DNA from: Paludibacteraceae bacterium
GTDB taxonomy: Bacteria; Bacteroidota; Bacteroidia; Bacteroidales; Paludibacteraceae
DNA: 64,000 nucleotides
Assembly (NCBI GenBank): GCA_017962085.1
Contig: JAGCWA010000057.1
Coordinates: forward strand, 1 to 64,000
Direction of reading: 5' to 3'
Part shown: positions 26,794 through 36,572 of the stretch, in pieces
Layout: each line of letters begins with the position of its first letter
Numbering within the stretch: position 1 is the first letter of the stretch
Notes under the pieces: model-generated
Seen by the model: only the letters and a program-made list of their open reading frames with translations
The model's database searches: none
What the model was told of the DNA's origin: nothing
Position numbers and translations under genes: made by a program

Positions 26794-27453
26794 ATGATGG
26801 TTTTTTCGGTGGAATCGGGTTTATTAAAGGATAAGGACTTCCGCATGTATTTGTGGGTCTTGCTGTTGTGCGTGCTAACTGTTTTCGGCTCGTATGATCC
26901 TACAGTGTGGCTTTTGGAGGTGGCTCCTGCCTTGTTGGGAATCCTCACTATCCTTATTCTGATAGCCAGAGGGGTGCATTTCCCGCCGTTCCTGAATGCC
27001 ATCTTCATCTTCCATGCGTTCATCCTTACGGTGGGTGGCTATTTCTCGTATGCGAGGGTGCCGCTGTTTAATCCTGACGATTTCTTAGGACAAACATTAG
27101 GGTGGACCCGCAACAATTATGACAAATTGGGCCATTTCATGCAGGGTTTTACCCCTTATTTGGCTTGTAGGCAACTGCTTGCGGTGAGGGGTGTGAGACA
27201 GACGGGTTTCTTCCCGATCTTCCTTGCGGTGAGTGTCTCCCTCGCGGTGAGCGCGCTCTATGAGTTGATTGAGTATTCCACATGCGTTTTCTCTGTGGAT
27301 GGCGCTGATGATTTTGTGGGGTCGCAGGGAGATCCGTTCGATACGCAGACTGATATGTTGGGCGCATTCATCGGGGCTTTGGCCGCTGTCTTTATTTTCC
27401 TGAAATTCCGTTGGAGGACAAACTTAAATTCTTGTGATGAGACTGGTTGCTAA
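26794..27453 (+). CDS. DUF2238 family membrane protein (YjdF-like)
   Basis: From ATG 26794 the product is 219 aa with about six membrane helices. It contains the family's conserved polar segments: NNYDKLGHFMQGFTPYLACR, SALYELIEYS and DDFVGSQGDPFDTQTDMLGAFIGA. The conserved Asp, His, Glu and Gln residues within the membrane region are characteristic of the family, whose function is unknown to me. Its 3' end overlaps the next gene by 17 bp. Confidence 0.85.
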   Translation: MMVFSVESGLLKDKDFRMYLWVLLLCVLTVFGSYDPTVWLLEVAPALLGILTILILIARGVHFPPFLNAIFIFHAFILTVGGYFSYARVPLFNPDDFLGQTLGWTRNNYDKLGHFMQGFTPYLACRQLLAVRGVRQTGFFPIFLAVSVSLAVSALYELIEYSTCVFSVDGADDFVGSQGDPFDTQTDMLGAFIGALAAVFIFLKFRWRTNLNSCDETGC

Positions 27454-29617
27454 TATATTTTTATCTTTTTCATTACTTATGGGGGTAATGACGGACGCGT
27501 GGGCTTCTGACTCCGATTCTTTGTCCGCTTCTGCTCCCATTCCATCGGTAAATACCGACACATTGCCTTCTGCCTCAGAGAAGGATTCCGTCGCTAAATT
27601 GGATTCTGTCGTTGCCCGTAAGGCGGTTAAGGATTCCTCCTTCGTGCCTTTGAAAGATAGGCGCATCTATGGGTGGCGTTCGGACGGGGCGTTGGGTTTC
27701 CGCCGTGTGACGGAAATGGACACTACGATGGATCGGTTCTATATCAATAACCATCCCCTAAGGCATACGATTAATCTACAGACATTGGGTAACTTGGGTT
27801 CTCCGTCTCAGTCCGCCATATTCGCGGATCGGGCGAACAAGACGGATTTCTTGTTCTTCCGCCCTTACCAGAACTATTACAAGTCTATGCGTGATCTTGT
27901 TTACTACAACACGAAAGACCCATTCTCCATCTTAGAATATTACGGTGGCGGTACCCACAACAGGGATAACCGTTTCATCGATGGTTTGTTTACCGTGAAT
28001 GCTAATTCCAAACTGAATTTCGGGCTCTACGGGGATTGGACCAAAGCCTATGGCCCGTATATCTCCCTCTCCACGAAATACCATAATTCGGGCTTCTTCT
28101 CTTCCTACGTGGGGGGTGGTTTCGAGTATATGGCGGCGGTTTCGTTCAATGGCTTCGAATCGTACGAAAATGGCGGTTTCATCGATGATAGATACATCAC
28201 AGACCCGAAGAACACGGGCAATATGGACCCGGTGAACGTGCCGGTCTATTTCACGGATAATTCTTGGGATAAGGTGCATAATTGGAATGCTTACGTGAAC
28301 CTCAAGAAACATTTCGGATTCGACCGTGAGGTGCCTGTCACGAAGGATTCTTCCACTTACGAGTTTGTGCCGGTCACCTCCATCGTCTATACGTTCGATA
28401 TGGAGAGCGATTGGCGCCGCTATATCGTCAACAACCTGAATAGCGGAGGAGTTAAGGCGGACAGTTTCTATCGTGCGTATGGATTGAACGATAAGTTCCT
28501 CTGCGACTCGTTGCATACGATGGATTCGACCCGTTTCTGGCGGTTGAACCAAAGGTTGGGTGTCACCCTGAATGAGGAATTTAACCGTTTGATGAGGTTT
28601 GGCTTGGCTGGCTATCTCGCTTTCGATGTGAAAAAATATACGTATTGGGACAAGGAGAAATCTTTGGCTTCCGGACCGACGACTCACGAGAATGACTCGC
28701 TGGGCTTCTTGCTGAACCCTCGATATAGTGTGACTTACAGACGGAAGATGGGTGTCGGAGCCAAACTGTCCAAACATACGGGAGAGGCCTTCACCTACGA
28801 TTTCTTCGGTGAATACTACTTCCTGGACGAAAAGGAGAAGGCGGGTAGCATTAATCTCGGTGGAACACTCTCCAGCAAGGCGAACTGGGGCAAACAGCGT
28901 GTGGAGATCGAGGCGAACGCCAGGTATGACCGTGAATGCCCTGATTTCTTCGAGGAATATTACTTTTCGAACCATATTGCTTGGCAGAGGGATTTCGATT
29001 ATAAGAATACGTTGTCGGTCGACGGATCTCTTCGTTTCCCTTCGTTCTCTTTCTATGAGAAATTGGGTCTTTCCGCCACTGTGGTGCTGAAGAACCTTTC
29101 GAATTATATCTATTGGGACAAACATGCTTTGCCTCAGCAATATGACGGAACCATCCAACTGCTTTCTTTCTCGCTTGCGGAGCGCGCGAGCGTATGGCAC
29201 CTGCATTGGGACAATGATCTGGTGTTCCAAAAATGCAGCGAAGAGGATGTGTTGCCTCTCCCTGCGCTGAACTGGTATTCCACCGCCTATCTGCGCTTCG
29301 ACAAGTTGTTCCATGTGCTCAATTTGCAAATCGGTGTGGATGCTCGCTGGAACTCGGCTTATTACGCGACGAACTATATGCCGGCTACCGGTCAGTTCTT
29401 CTTGCAGGACCCGGATAGCGAGTCTTATCAAAAGTATGGCGACTATATGTTCATGAACGCATACCTGAATTTCCAACTGAAACGGGTGCGCTTCTATTTG
29501 CAAATGAACCATTTGAATAAGTTGTGGACCAATAAACATAATTACTTGTATATGCGTGGTTATGCGATGGATCCGTCTTATTTGAAGTTCGGTTTGTCCG
29601 CTATCTTGGGACATTGA
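27437..29617 (+). CDS. putative outer-membrane porin (Bacteroidota family)
   Basis: A 726-aa protein with a signal peptide (MRLVANIFLSFSLLMGVMTDAWAS), then a Ser/Asp-rich stretch to about residue 60. A beta-barrel-like region rich in alternating aromatic and polar residues follows and ends in FGLSAILGH. It resembles the 'putative porin' family of Bacteroidota (PF14121-like), including the IYGWRSDGALG and FLFFRPYQNYY segments. The cargo is unknown. ATG 27437 is preferred over the GTG three bases upstream. Confidence 0.8.
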   Translation: MRLVANIFLSFSLLMGVMTDAWASDSDSLSASAPIPSVNTDTLPSASEKDSVAKLDSVVARKAVKDSSFVPLKDRRIYGWRSDGALGFRRVTEMDTTMDRFYINNHPLRHTINLQTLGNLGSPSQSAIFADRANKTDFLFFRPYQNYYKSMRDLVYYNTKDPFSILEYYGGGTHNRDNRFIDGLFTVNANSKLNFGLYGDWTKAYGPYISLSTKYHNSGFFSSYVGGGFEYMAAVSFNGFESYENGGFIDDRYITDPKNTGNMDPVNVPVYFTDNSWDKVHNWNAYVNLKKHFGFDREVPVTKDSSTYEFVPVTSIVYTFDMESDWRRYIVNNLNSGGVKADSFYRAYGLNDKFLCDSLHTMDSTRFWRLNQRLGVTLNEEFNRLMRFGLAGYLAFDVKKYTYWDKEKSLASGPTTHENDSLGFLLNPRYSVTYRRKMGVGAKLSKHTGEAFTYDFFGEYYFLDEKEKAGSINLGGTLSSKANWGKQRVEIEANARYDRECPDFFEEYYFSNHIAWQRDFDYKNTLSVDGSLRFPSFSFYEKLGLSATVVLKNLSNYIYWDKHALPQQYDGTIQLLSFSLAERASVWHLHWDNDLVFQKCSEEDVLPLPALNWYSTAYLRFDKLFHVLNLQIGVDARWNSAYYATNYMPATGQFFLQDPDSESYQKYGDYMFMNAYLNFQLKRVRFYLQMNHLNKLWTNKHNYLYMRGYAMDPSYLKFGLSAILGH

Positions 29618-29647
29618 TTCTGTTTTTAGATTTAAGGAGGGATATTT

Positions 29648-31651
29648 ATGAATGCTGACCAGCAACGAATATTATCTTTGCGTGAGGAGTTGAATCGTCA
29701 CAATTACGATTATTATGTCTTGTCCAACCCTACCATCTCTGATTTCGAGTTTGATCAGAAAATGAGGGAGTTGCAGGACTTGGAGGCTCTCCATCCGGAG
29801 TTGGATGACCCGAATTCCCCGTCCCGACGTGTGGGAAGTGACCTTTCCATCGAGTTTAAGCAGGTGAAACACCAATATCCGATGCTCTCCTTGGGCAACA
29901 CCTATTCCCAGTCTGAAGTGGCGGATTTCTTCGATCGTGTCAGTCGTGGCTTGGGCGGTGCGCCATTTGAGATCGTCTGCGAGCTGAAGTATGATGGCAC
30001 CTCCATTTCTTTGGTCTATGAAGAGGGTAGGCTCGTGCGCGCGGTGACCCGTGGCGACGGTGAAAAGGGGGATGATGTGACCGAAAATGTTCGGACAATC
30101 CGCACAATTCCTTTGATTCTTTCGGGCGACGGATATCCGTCCAATTTCGAGATACGCGGCGAAATCCTTATGCCTTGGGCTTCGTTCGAGGAACTGAACC
30201 GTAAGCGCGCGGAGCAGGAGGAACCTCTCTTCGCTAACCCAAGAAATGCCGCTTCTGGTTCCCTGAAACAACAGAACTCTAAAATCGTGGCGGAACGTAA
30301 ATTGGATTCTTATCTCTACTATCTGTTGGGCGAGGAATTGCCTGCGGATACCCACTACGATAATTTACAGGCCGCCAAGTCTTGGGGCTTCAAGGTCTCG
30401 GACGCCATGCGTAAGTGCCGCACCCTGCAGGAGGTGTTCGATTTCATCAACTACTGGGATACTGAGCGGAAGAACCTCCCTGTGGCGACGGATGGTATTG
30501 TACTGAAAGTTAACTCTATAGCTCAGCAAAAAGAGCTCGGATATACCTCCAAGACCCCAAGGTGGGCGATCGCCTACAAGTTCCAGGCGGAGCGGGCATG
30601 CACCCGACTGAACTCCATCTCCTATCAGGTGGGTAGGACGGGCGCGATTACGCCTGTCGCCAATTTGGACCCTGTCCAGTTGTCCGGAACGGTGGTGAAG
30701 CGCGCTTCCTTGCATAATGCCGATTTCATCGAGAGTCTTGACCTTCATATAGGGGATATGGTCTACGTCGAAAAAGGCGGTGAAATCATCCCTAAGATTG
30801 TGGGCGTTGATATGGATGCGCGGTCAAATAGCGGTGAAAAGGCCCTTTTTGTGGATGTTTGTCCTGAATGTGGCGCCAAGTTGGTCCGCATGGAGGGGGA
30901 AGCCGCCCATTACTGCCCAAATGATGAGGCTTGTCCGCCTCAAATCAAAGGGAAAATGGAGCATTTCGTTAGCCGTAAGGCGATGAACATCAACATCGGC
31001 GAGGAGAGCATAGATTATTTTTATAAAAAGGGTCTGTTGAAGGATTCGTCGGACTTCTATACGTTGAAGGAGACCGATCTTTCCGGTCTGGAGAGATGGG
31101 GCGCCCAAAGCGCTAAGAATCTGGTGGATAGTATCGCTGATTCCAAAAATGTGCCTTTCGACCGTGTTTTATTCGCCTTGGGTATCCGCTATGTGGGGGC
31201 CACGACCGCTAAGAAGTTGGCGACCGAACTGCGTTGCATAGAGGAGATCGAGACGGCCAGCTTCGACAGGTTGGTGCAGGTCGATGAGATCGGTGACCGT
31301 ATCGCTTTGAGCATCATGGATTATTTCCGTAATCCGAAGAATGTGGCTTTCGTCAATCGTCTGAAGGAGGCTGGTCTCCAATTTGCGATGAAGGACGAGG
31401 AGAACCGTCTGAGCGACTCGTTAGGAGGCAAAAGTTTCGTCATCAGCGGAACGTTCGAGCGTCATTCGAGGGATGAACTCAAGGAGCTTATCGAGCGTCA
31501 TGGAGGCAAAAACGTCTCCTCCATCTCCTCGAAAACCGATTATCTTTTGGCGGGCGCGAATATGGGTCCCGCTAAGTTGGAAAAGGCTCAAAAGTTAAAT
31601 ATTAAGATGATTTCGGAGTCAGATTTCGAAAAAATGATTGCGGAAGTCTGA
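29648..31651 (+). CDS. ligA: NAD-dependent DNA ligase
   Basis: LigA seals nicks in replication and repair using NAD+. The 667-aa protein has the Ia domain and adenylation domain with Lys114 in CELKYDGTS. An OB fold follows, then a four-Cys zinc finger (VCPECGAKL...[11 protein letters not shown]), helix-hairpin-helix repeats, and a C-terminal BRCT domain ([29 protein letters not shown]). A perfect AAGGAGG at 29634-29640 lies 7 nt before the ATG, an unusually strong ribosome site for this phylum. Confidence 0.97.
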   Translation: MNADQQRILSLREELNRHNYDYYVLSNPTISDFEFDQKMRELQDLEALHPELDDPNSPSRRVGSDLSIEFKQVKHQYPMLSLGNTYSQSEVADFFDRVSRGLGGAPFEIVCELKYDGTSISLVYEEGRLVRAVTRGDGEKGDDVTENVRTIRTIPLILSGDGYPSNFEIRGEILMPWASFEELNRKRAEQEEPLFANPRNAASGSLKQQNSKIVAERKLDSYLYYLLGEELPADTHYDNLQAAKSWGFKVSDAMRKCRTLQEVFDFINYWDTERKNLPVATDGIVLKVNSIAQQKELGYTSKTPRWAIAYKFQAERACTRLNSISYQVGRTGAITPVANLDPVQLSGTVVKRASLHNADFIESLDLHIGDMVYVEKGGEIIPKIVGVDMDARSNSGEKALFVDVCPECGAKLVRMEGEAAHYCPNDEACPPQIKGKMEHFVSRKAMNINIGEESIDYFYKKGLLKDSSDFYTLKETDLSGLERWGAQSAKNLVDSIADSKNVPFDRVLFALGIRYVGATTAKKLATELRCIEEIETASFDRLVQVDEIGDRIALSIMDYFRNPKNVAFVNRLKEAGLQFAMKDEENRLSDSLGGKSFVISGTFERHSRDELKELIERHGGKNVSSISSKTDYLLAGANMGPAKLEKAQKLNIKMISESDFEKMIAEV

Positions 31652-31658
31652 AAATGAC

Positions 31659-31666
31659 TATATTTG
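31659..31666 (+). promoter_or_regulatory. -7 element (TATATTTG) for the DUF6913 gene
   Basis: TATATTTG follows an ATTG at 31637-31640 with an 18-bp spacer. It lies 8 bp beyond the ligA stop and 25 bp before the ATG at 31691, so this gene has its own promoter. Confidence 0.65.
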
Positions 31667-31690
31667 CACATCCGTTGTACGGACGTATTA

Positions 31691-32236
31691 ATGAATGGAC
31701 TCATGTTTTTTGAACTGAAAAGGAAATACATCGATAGTTGCGCCAAGTCTTTCGTGAAAAAGATGAAGCAGCCACGTGATAAAAGGTTCATCAATTGGAA
31801 CGACGTGAAGAGCGTCGTCATATTGTTGGACGCTGAACATATCAATCATGCCAAGTTGGCGAAATTATACCAGATGGTCTCCGATAAAAAGGCGAAAATA
31901 TGGTGTATGATTCCCAAGTACGATCCTCGTACGGGCGATTCCGAGAAAGTATTCTTTTTTGACACGAAATCCATTTCTTTTTTGGAGAAGCCGAATAATA
32001 TCATTACGGGAAAGTTCGTCTCCGATTCGTTCGATATCTTGATCGATTTGACGAGGAAGGAGTCTCTCCCCCTTAAGTATCTGGCTACCATATCTTCAGC
32101 CCATTGCAAATGTGGCTTGGATAGGCCTTTTTACGATTTCTACGATCTGCGGATGTCCATGCAGGGCAACCCGACGGAAGAACAATTGTTGGAACAAGTA
32201 TTATTTTACCTTAAGACAATAGGGACAAAGGCATAA
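31691..32236 (+). CDS. DUF6913 family protein, unknown function
   Basis: A small (181 aa) soluble protein restricted, to my knowledge, to Bacteroidota. Notable segments are SVVILLDAEHINHAKLAKLY, a SFDILIDLTRKESLPLKYLA strand-helix region, and the Cys-containing SSAHCKCGLDR. ATG 31691 is preferred; ATG 31703 is the alternative. It often neighbours dapA in this phylum, as here, but no reaction is known to me. Confidence 0.75.
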   Translation: MNGLMFFELKRKYIDSCAKSFVKKMKQPRDKRFINWNDVKSVVILLDAEHINHAKLAKLYQMVSDKKAKIWCMIPKYDPRTGDSEKVFFFDTKSISFLEKPNNIITGKFVSDSFDILIDLTRKESLPLKYLATISSAHCKCGLDRPFYDFYDLRMSMQGNPTEEQLLEQVLFYLKTIGTKA

Positions 32237-32241
32237 TTTTG
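32234..32241 (+). promoter_or_regulatory. dapA: -7 element (TAATTTTG) for dapA
   Basis: TAATTTTG matches TAnnTTTG and lies 38 bp before the dapA ATG, overlapping the end of the upstream gene. A weaker TATCTTCG is 9 bp downstream. No well-spaced TTTG is seen. Confidence 0.5.
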
Positions 32242-32279
32242 TTATCTTCGCGCCCGAAAGGAAAGTTTTGAGATAGTCT

Positions 32280-33173
32280 ATGGTACAGACGAAGTTTACA
32301 GGTTTGGGAATCGCTTTGATAACCCCATTCAAAGAGGATGAGAGTGTCGATTATGATGCGCTTGGTAGGTTGTTGGACTATCAGTTGCAGAATGGAATCG
32401 ACTATTTGGTCGTGTTGGGTACTACGGCTGAAACGCCGACATTGACTGATGATGAGAAAAAAAATATCATCCGATTTGTGCAGAATAAGGTGAAGGGCTC
32501 AGTGCCTATTGTATTGGGCTTGGGTGGTAATTGCACCAGGGCGGTTGTCGAAAAGCTTAAAAACGACGATTTCACCGGCATTGATGCGATCCTTTCCGTT
32601 GTGCCTTATTATAACAAACCTTCTCAAGAGGGTATGTACCAACATTATAAGGCGATTGCCGAGGCTTCTCCGTTGCCGATCATCATGTATAACATACCTG
32701 GTAGGACAGGCGTTAATATGCAGGTCGATACCACCGTCCGCCTGGCACGTGATTTCGATAAGATCATAGCCATCAAGGAGGCGAGTGGCAATATGGACCA
32801 AATCAACGATATCATCAAAAGAAAACCTAAGGATTTCATGGTCATTTCGGGCGATGACGGCATCACCTATCCGTTAATCACGATGGGGGCGCAGGGCGTT
32901 ATCTCCGTCATCGGAAACGCCTTCCCTAAGGAGTTCGGACGTATGGTGCGACTCTCATTACAAGGTGATTACGAATCCGCTAGACAGATCCACCAGAAGT
33001 TCACGGACCTTTTCGATCTCTTGTTCGTGGACGGTAACCCGGCGGGAGCTAAGTGTATGCTCTCCTTGATGGGTTATATTCAGAATAAACTCCGTTTGCC
33101 ACTTGTGCCGACACGTATGGTGACCTACGATAAAATCCGCGAGGTGTTGAACGGATTGAATATCAAATGTTAG
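32280..33173 (+). CDS. dapA: 4-hydroxy-tetrahydrodipicolinate synthase
   Basis: DapA condenses pyruvate with aspartate semialdehyde, the first committed step to diaminopimelate and lysine. The TIM-barrel protein is 297 aa, with the Schiff-base Lys166 (IAIKEASGN), Tyr137 (IMYNIPGRTG) and the GTTAETPTL loop (TTGE in most DapA, ATTA-like variants in this phylum). truA follows 21 bp downstream on the same strand. Confidence 0.95.
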   Translation: MVQTKFTGLGIALITPFKEDESVDYDALGRLLDYQLQNGIDYLVVLGTTAETPTLTDDEKKNIIRFVQNKVKGSVPIVLGLGGNCTRAVVEKLKNDDFTGIDAILSVVPYYNKPSQEGMYQHYKAIAEASPLPIIMYNIPGRTGVNMQVDTTVRLARDFDKIIAIKEASGNMDQINDIIKRKPKDFMVISGDDGITYPLITMGAQGVISVIGNAFPKEFGRMVRLSLQGDYESARQIHQKFTDLFDLLFVDGNPAGAKCMLSLMGYIQNKLRLPLVPTRMVTYDKIREVLNGLNIKC

Positions 33174-33194
33174 CGTTTCCATCGGATTTTTTCC

Positions 33195-33923
33195 ATGCGT
33201 TACTTGATATGTTTTTCATATAAGGGAACTAACTATCATGGATGGCAAATTCAACCGAATGAGGTGACCGTCCAATCTGTCCTTACCGAATCCTTGTCGT
33301 TGGTCTTACGCCATGAAATTGAGTTGGTGGGGGCGGGTAGAACCGATGCGGGTGTCCATGCCAAACGGATGTTCGCACACTTCGATTTTGACGGTGAAAT
33401 CGCTGATTTTGAATCACTCTCGAATAAATTGAATAGCCTTTTGCCTTGCGATATATCCGTGTTCGGTGTGAAAAGGGTGGCGGATGATTTCCACGCTCGT
33501 TTTGACGCTAAGTCGAGAACGTACAAGTATTACATTTCCAGAAGGAAAAATCCATTTTTGAGCGATTTATCCGCTAAAATGACCTTTCCCCTTGATGTGG
33601 ATAGGATGAACGAGGCGGCTAAGGCGCTCTTCGATTACACCGATTTCACCAGCTTCAGCAAGGTCCATACGGACGTGAAGACGAATAATTGCAAAATTAT
33701 GCGGGCGGAGTGGACGTTTGAGGAGGATTGCCTCATCTTTACGATCCAGGCTGACCGCTTCCTCCGAAATATGGTGAGGGCTATCGTCGGTACGATGTTG
33801 GAGGTGGGGAAGGGTAAACTGGACGTGTGTGGCTTCCGTCGCATCATTGAGGAGAAGAACCGCTGTTCGGCTGGTACCTCCGCCCCCGCGGAAGGCCTAT
33901 TTTTATGTGACGTGGAATATTAA
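33195..33923 (+). CDS. truA: tRNA pseudouridine38-40 synthase
   Basis: TruA modifies uridines 38-40 in the tRNA anticodon arm. The 242-aa protein has the catalytic Asp51 in [11 protein letters not shown] and the family N-terminus [18 protein letters not shown]. It ends 11 bp before the first polysaccharide gene, with no terminator between, so part of the polysaccharide cluster may be fed by the dapA-truA transcript. Confidence 0.95.
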   Translation: MRYLICFSYKGTNYHGWQIQPNEVTVQSVLTESLSLVLRHEIELVGAGRTDAGVHAKRMFAHFDFDGEIADFESLSNKLNSLLPCDISVFGVKRVADDFHARFDAKSRTYKYYISRRKNPFLSDLSAKMTFPLDVDRMNEAAKALFDYTDFTSFSKVHTDVKTNNCKIMRAEWTFEEDCLIFTIQADRFLRNMVRAIVGTMLEVGKGKLDVCGFRRIIEEKNRCSAGTSAPAEGLFLCDVEY

Positions 33924-33934
33924 TTGCTTCGCTT

Positions 33935-35071
33935 ATGGAACAGATTCCCATGGTTGACTTGAAAAGTCAGTATTTGAAAATAAAGGACGAGGTGGACGCT
34001 GCCATTCAGGAGGTCTTGGATTCGACCGCCTTCGTGAGGGGTGAGGCTGTTTCCCGTTTCCAACGTCACTTTGAGGAATATCTGGGCGTGAAACATGTCA
34101 TCCCGGTGGGGAATGGTACGGATGCGTTGCAAATCGCACTGATGTCTTTGGGTTTACGTCCTGGCGATGAGGTCATTACGCCCACTTTCACGTTCGTCGC
34201 CACTGTTGAGGTCGTCGCTTTGTTGGGGCTCACGCCTGTCTTTGTGGACGTTGATCCGTACACTTTCTGTATGACGCCCGAGGCTGTGGAAAGGGCGATT
34301 ACACCGAAGACGAAGGCGATTGTTCCAGTCCATTTGTTCGGACAGAACGCGGAGATGGAGGCGATTCTTAAAATTGCGGAAAATCATCATATATTTGTGG
34401 TTGAGGATGCTTGCCAATCGATTGGCTCAGTATATAAATTCTCCGATGGAATCGTTAAAAAATCGGGTTGTATGGGCCATTTCGGATGTACCTCCTTCTT
34501 CCCTTCCAAAAATTTGGGATGCTTTGGGGATGGCGGCGCGTTGTTTACCGACGATGACGATTTGGCGGATGTCGCCCGTTGCATGGCGAACCATGGAATG
34601 AAGGTGCGTTATCACTATGATCGGGTGGGGGTGAACTCCCGCTTGGATAGTCTGCAGGCTGCCATTCTGGATGTGAAATTGAGGCATTTGGATGAATATA
34701 TATCGCACAGAATGGCTTCTGCCTCCGTGTACGATAAGGGCTTGTCGGACATTCCTCAGGTGGTCATTCCCCGTAAATCTTCCCGGTCGACCCATTCCTA
34801 CCATCAGTACACGATTCAGGTGCCTGCGGGAAAAAGGGACTCTTTGCAAAAAATTTTGCGGGAGAATGGCATCCCCTCTATGATATATTATCCAATTCCA
34901 TTACATTTGCAAAAGGCTTACGGTCATTATGGCTATAAGTCGGGTGATTTCCCTGTGGCGGAACGCTTGTCCAGGGAGGTTTTGTCTTTGCCGATGCATT
35001 CGGAGCTACAGGATGATGTGTCGGCTTTTATCCTGCAAAAAATACAAGAATTTTTTGCGGAAAGCGTATGA
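33935..35071 (+). CDS. DegT/DnrJ/EryC1 aminotransferase, WbpE-like
   Basis: A PLP sugar aminotransferase of 378 aa. The PLP lysine is Lys192 in the SFFPSKNLG motif; GTDALQIAL and EDACQSIGS are also family motifs. The FPSKNLG form and the neighbouring acetyltransferase and oxidoreductase genes point to the WbpE/WlbC class, which makes UDP-2-acetamido-3-amino-2,3-dideoxy-glucuronate. It begins the polysaccharide cluster. Confidence 0.85.
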   Translation: MEQIPMVDLKSQYLKIKDEVDAAIQEVLDSTAFVRGEAVSRFQRHFEEYLGVKHVIPVGNGTDALQIALMSLGLRPGDEVITPTFTFVATVEVVALLGLTPVFVDVDPYTFCMTPEAVERAITPKTKAIVPVHLFGQNAEMEAILKIAENHHIFVVEDACQSIGSVYKFSDGIVKKSGCMGHFGCTSFFPSKNLGCFGDGGALFTDDDDLADVARCMANHGMKVRYHYDRVGVNSRLDSLQAAILDVKLRHLDEYISHRMASASVYDKGLSDIPQVVIPRKSSRSTHSYHQYTIQVPAGKRDSLQKILRENGIPSMIYYPIPLHLQKAYGHYGYKSGDFPVAERLSREVLSLPMHSELQDDVSAFILQKIQEFFAESV

Positions 35072-35126
35072 CCTGATTGCAGGTCTTTGGTAAGATTTGT
35101 TTTTTGTAAATAATAACAGTAGAAGT

Positions 35127-36269
35127 ATGGCAGTGAAGAGAAGTATTGTGATTACGGGAGGTGCTGGTTTTATCGGCTCCCATGTTGTCCGTTTGTTCGT
35201 GAATAAATATCCTGATTATAAAATAATTAACCTGGATAAGCTTACTTATGCGGGTAATTTGGCGAACCTGAAGGATGTGGAGAATAAACCGAACTACAAG
35301 TTTGTGAAGATGGATATCTGCGATTTCGACGCATTCTACAAACTGATGCAGGATGAGAAGGTTGATGGAATTATCCATCTCGCGGCGGAAAGCCATGTGG
35401 ACCGCTCCATCAAAGACCCGTTCACGTTCGCGAAAACCAATGTGTTAGGTACTCTTTCCCTTTTGCAGGCCGCTAAGTCCTATTGGGAGTCCTTGCCGGA
35501 AAAATACGAGGGAAAACGCTTCTACCATATCTCGACCGATGAGGTGTATGGCGCTTTGCAGATGACTCATCCGGAGGGTATCGAACCTCCGTTCTCGACC
35601 ACTGCCTCTAGTTCCGAGCACCATTTGGCGTACGGTGAGGATTTCTTCTATGAGACGACCAAGTATACCCCTCACTCTCCATACTCCGCTTCGAAGGCTG
35701 GTTCCGACCACTTTGTGCGCGCTTTCCATGACACGTACGGTATGCCTACCATCGTGACGAACTGTTCGAACAACTATGGCCCATATCAGTTTCCTGAGAA
35801 GCTGATTCCTCTGTTTATCAATAATATACGTCATAAAAAACCATTGCCGGTGTATGGTAAGGGGGAGAATGTGCGCGATTGGCTTTTCGTCGAGGATCAT
35901 GCCCGCGCCATTGATACGATTTTCCACCAGGGTAAGGTGGCTGAGACCTACAATATCGGCGGTTTTAATGAGTGGAAGAACATCGACATCATCAAGGTGG
36001 TGATCAATACGGTTGACCGCTTGCTGGGACGCAAGGAGGGGGAAGATATGAACTTAATCACCTATGTGACAGACCGTTTGGGCCATGACGCCCGTTATGC
36101 CATCGACTCCACTAAGTTGCAGAAGGAATTGGGTTGGGAACCAAGTCTGCAATTCGAGGAGGGTATCGAGAAAACTGTGAAGTGGTACCTCGATAACCAA
36201 GAGTGGATGGATAACATCACCAGCGGTGAGTATGAGAAATATTACGAGGATATGTACAAGGGCAAATAA
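35127..36269 (+). CDS. rfbB: dTDP-glucose 4,6-dehydratase
   Basis: Converts dTDP-glucose to dTDP-4-keto-6-deoxyglucose, the entry to many 6-deoxysugars. From ATG 35127 it is 380 aa. The Rossmann motif is TGGAGFIGSH; the catalytic region has TDEVYG and YSASKAGSD. No rfbA, rfbC or rfbD lies in the window, so the product probably feeds the WecE-like transaminase at 45126 rather than rhamnose. The protein is about 20 residues longer than E. coli RfbB. Confidence 0.93.
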   Translation: MAVKRSIVITGGAGFIGSHVVRLFVNKYPDYKIINLDKLTYAGNLANLKDVENKPNYKFVKMDICDFDAFYKLMQDEKVDGIIHLAAESHVDRSIKDPFTFAKTNVLGTLSLLQAAKSYWESLPEKYEGKRFYHISTDEVYGALQMTHPEGIEPPFSTTASSSEHHLAYGEDFFYETTKYTPHSPYSASKAGSDHFVRAFHDTYGMPTIVTNCSNNYGPYQFPEKLIPLFINNIRHKKPLPVYGKGENVRDWLFVEDHARAIDTIFHQGKVAETYNIGGFNEWKNIDIIKVVINTVDRLLGRKEGEDMNLITYVTDRLGHDARYAIDSTKLQKELGWEPSLQFEEGIEKTVKWYLDNQEWMDNITSGEYEKYYEDMYKGK

Positions 36270-36328
36270 TCGCCCTTGTAATGATTTGATTAGACATCGC
36301 AAAAAGGGGGAAAAAGCATCGGAGATGT

Positions 36329-36359
36329 TTTGTTATATTCTCAATTTATAGTACATTTG
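36329..36359 (+). promoter_or_regulatory. polysaccharide operon promoter, TTTG-N19-TACATTTG
   Basis: TTTG at 36329-36332 and TACATTTG at 36352-36359 are 19 bp apart, a textbook Bacteroidota primary sigma factor promoter. It is expected to start transcription near 36366 and to drive the genes from 36573 on. Confidence 0.8.
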
Positions 36360-36503
36360 CATACTTCTTTGGGGTGGGGGGCTTGTGGCTCGCTTCCCCA
36401 TTGAAAGGGTATTCTTTGTGGGTATGTACTTCTTCATTTCATCTTTGTTCGTTCTGAGAGAAATGTCGAATTATACCCGAGAAATATTTGGAATTGTCTG
36501 TAA

Positions 36504-36537
36504 GTGAGTGATTTATGTTGACATATATGTTACTCAC
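36504..36537 (+). promoter_or_regulatory. hairpin in the polysaccharide leader
   Basis: GTGAGT (36504-36509) pairs with ACTCAC (36532-36537), with an inner ATGT/ACAT pair. It ends 36 bp before the next start codon and has no T-run, so it is not a simple terminator. A regulatory role is a guess. Confidence 0.4.
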
Positions 36538-36572
36538 GATAACGAAGTTTTTGCCTAAACTTATCCGATAAC

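Larger units (their letters stand above)
36270..36572 (+). promoter_or_regulatory. intergenic region with polysaccharide promoter and long leader
   Basis: No coding region. It holds a complete promoter (36329-36359), then a leader of about 205 nt with a G-rich run near 36371-36380, a matching C-run near 36395 and a hairpin at 36504-36537. Leaders of this size before capsule operons in Bacteroidota often carry control by transcription-elongation factors, but no NusG-like regulator gene is visible here. Confidence 0.6.

Noticed and set aside
27932-29665. Long antisense reading frame opposite the porin gene
   Set aside because: The sense frame has a signal peptide, family motifs and normal codon use. 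The antisense frame has low-complexity, Arg/His/Ile-rich shadow composition.
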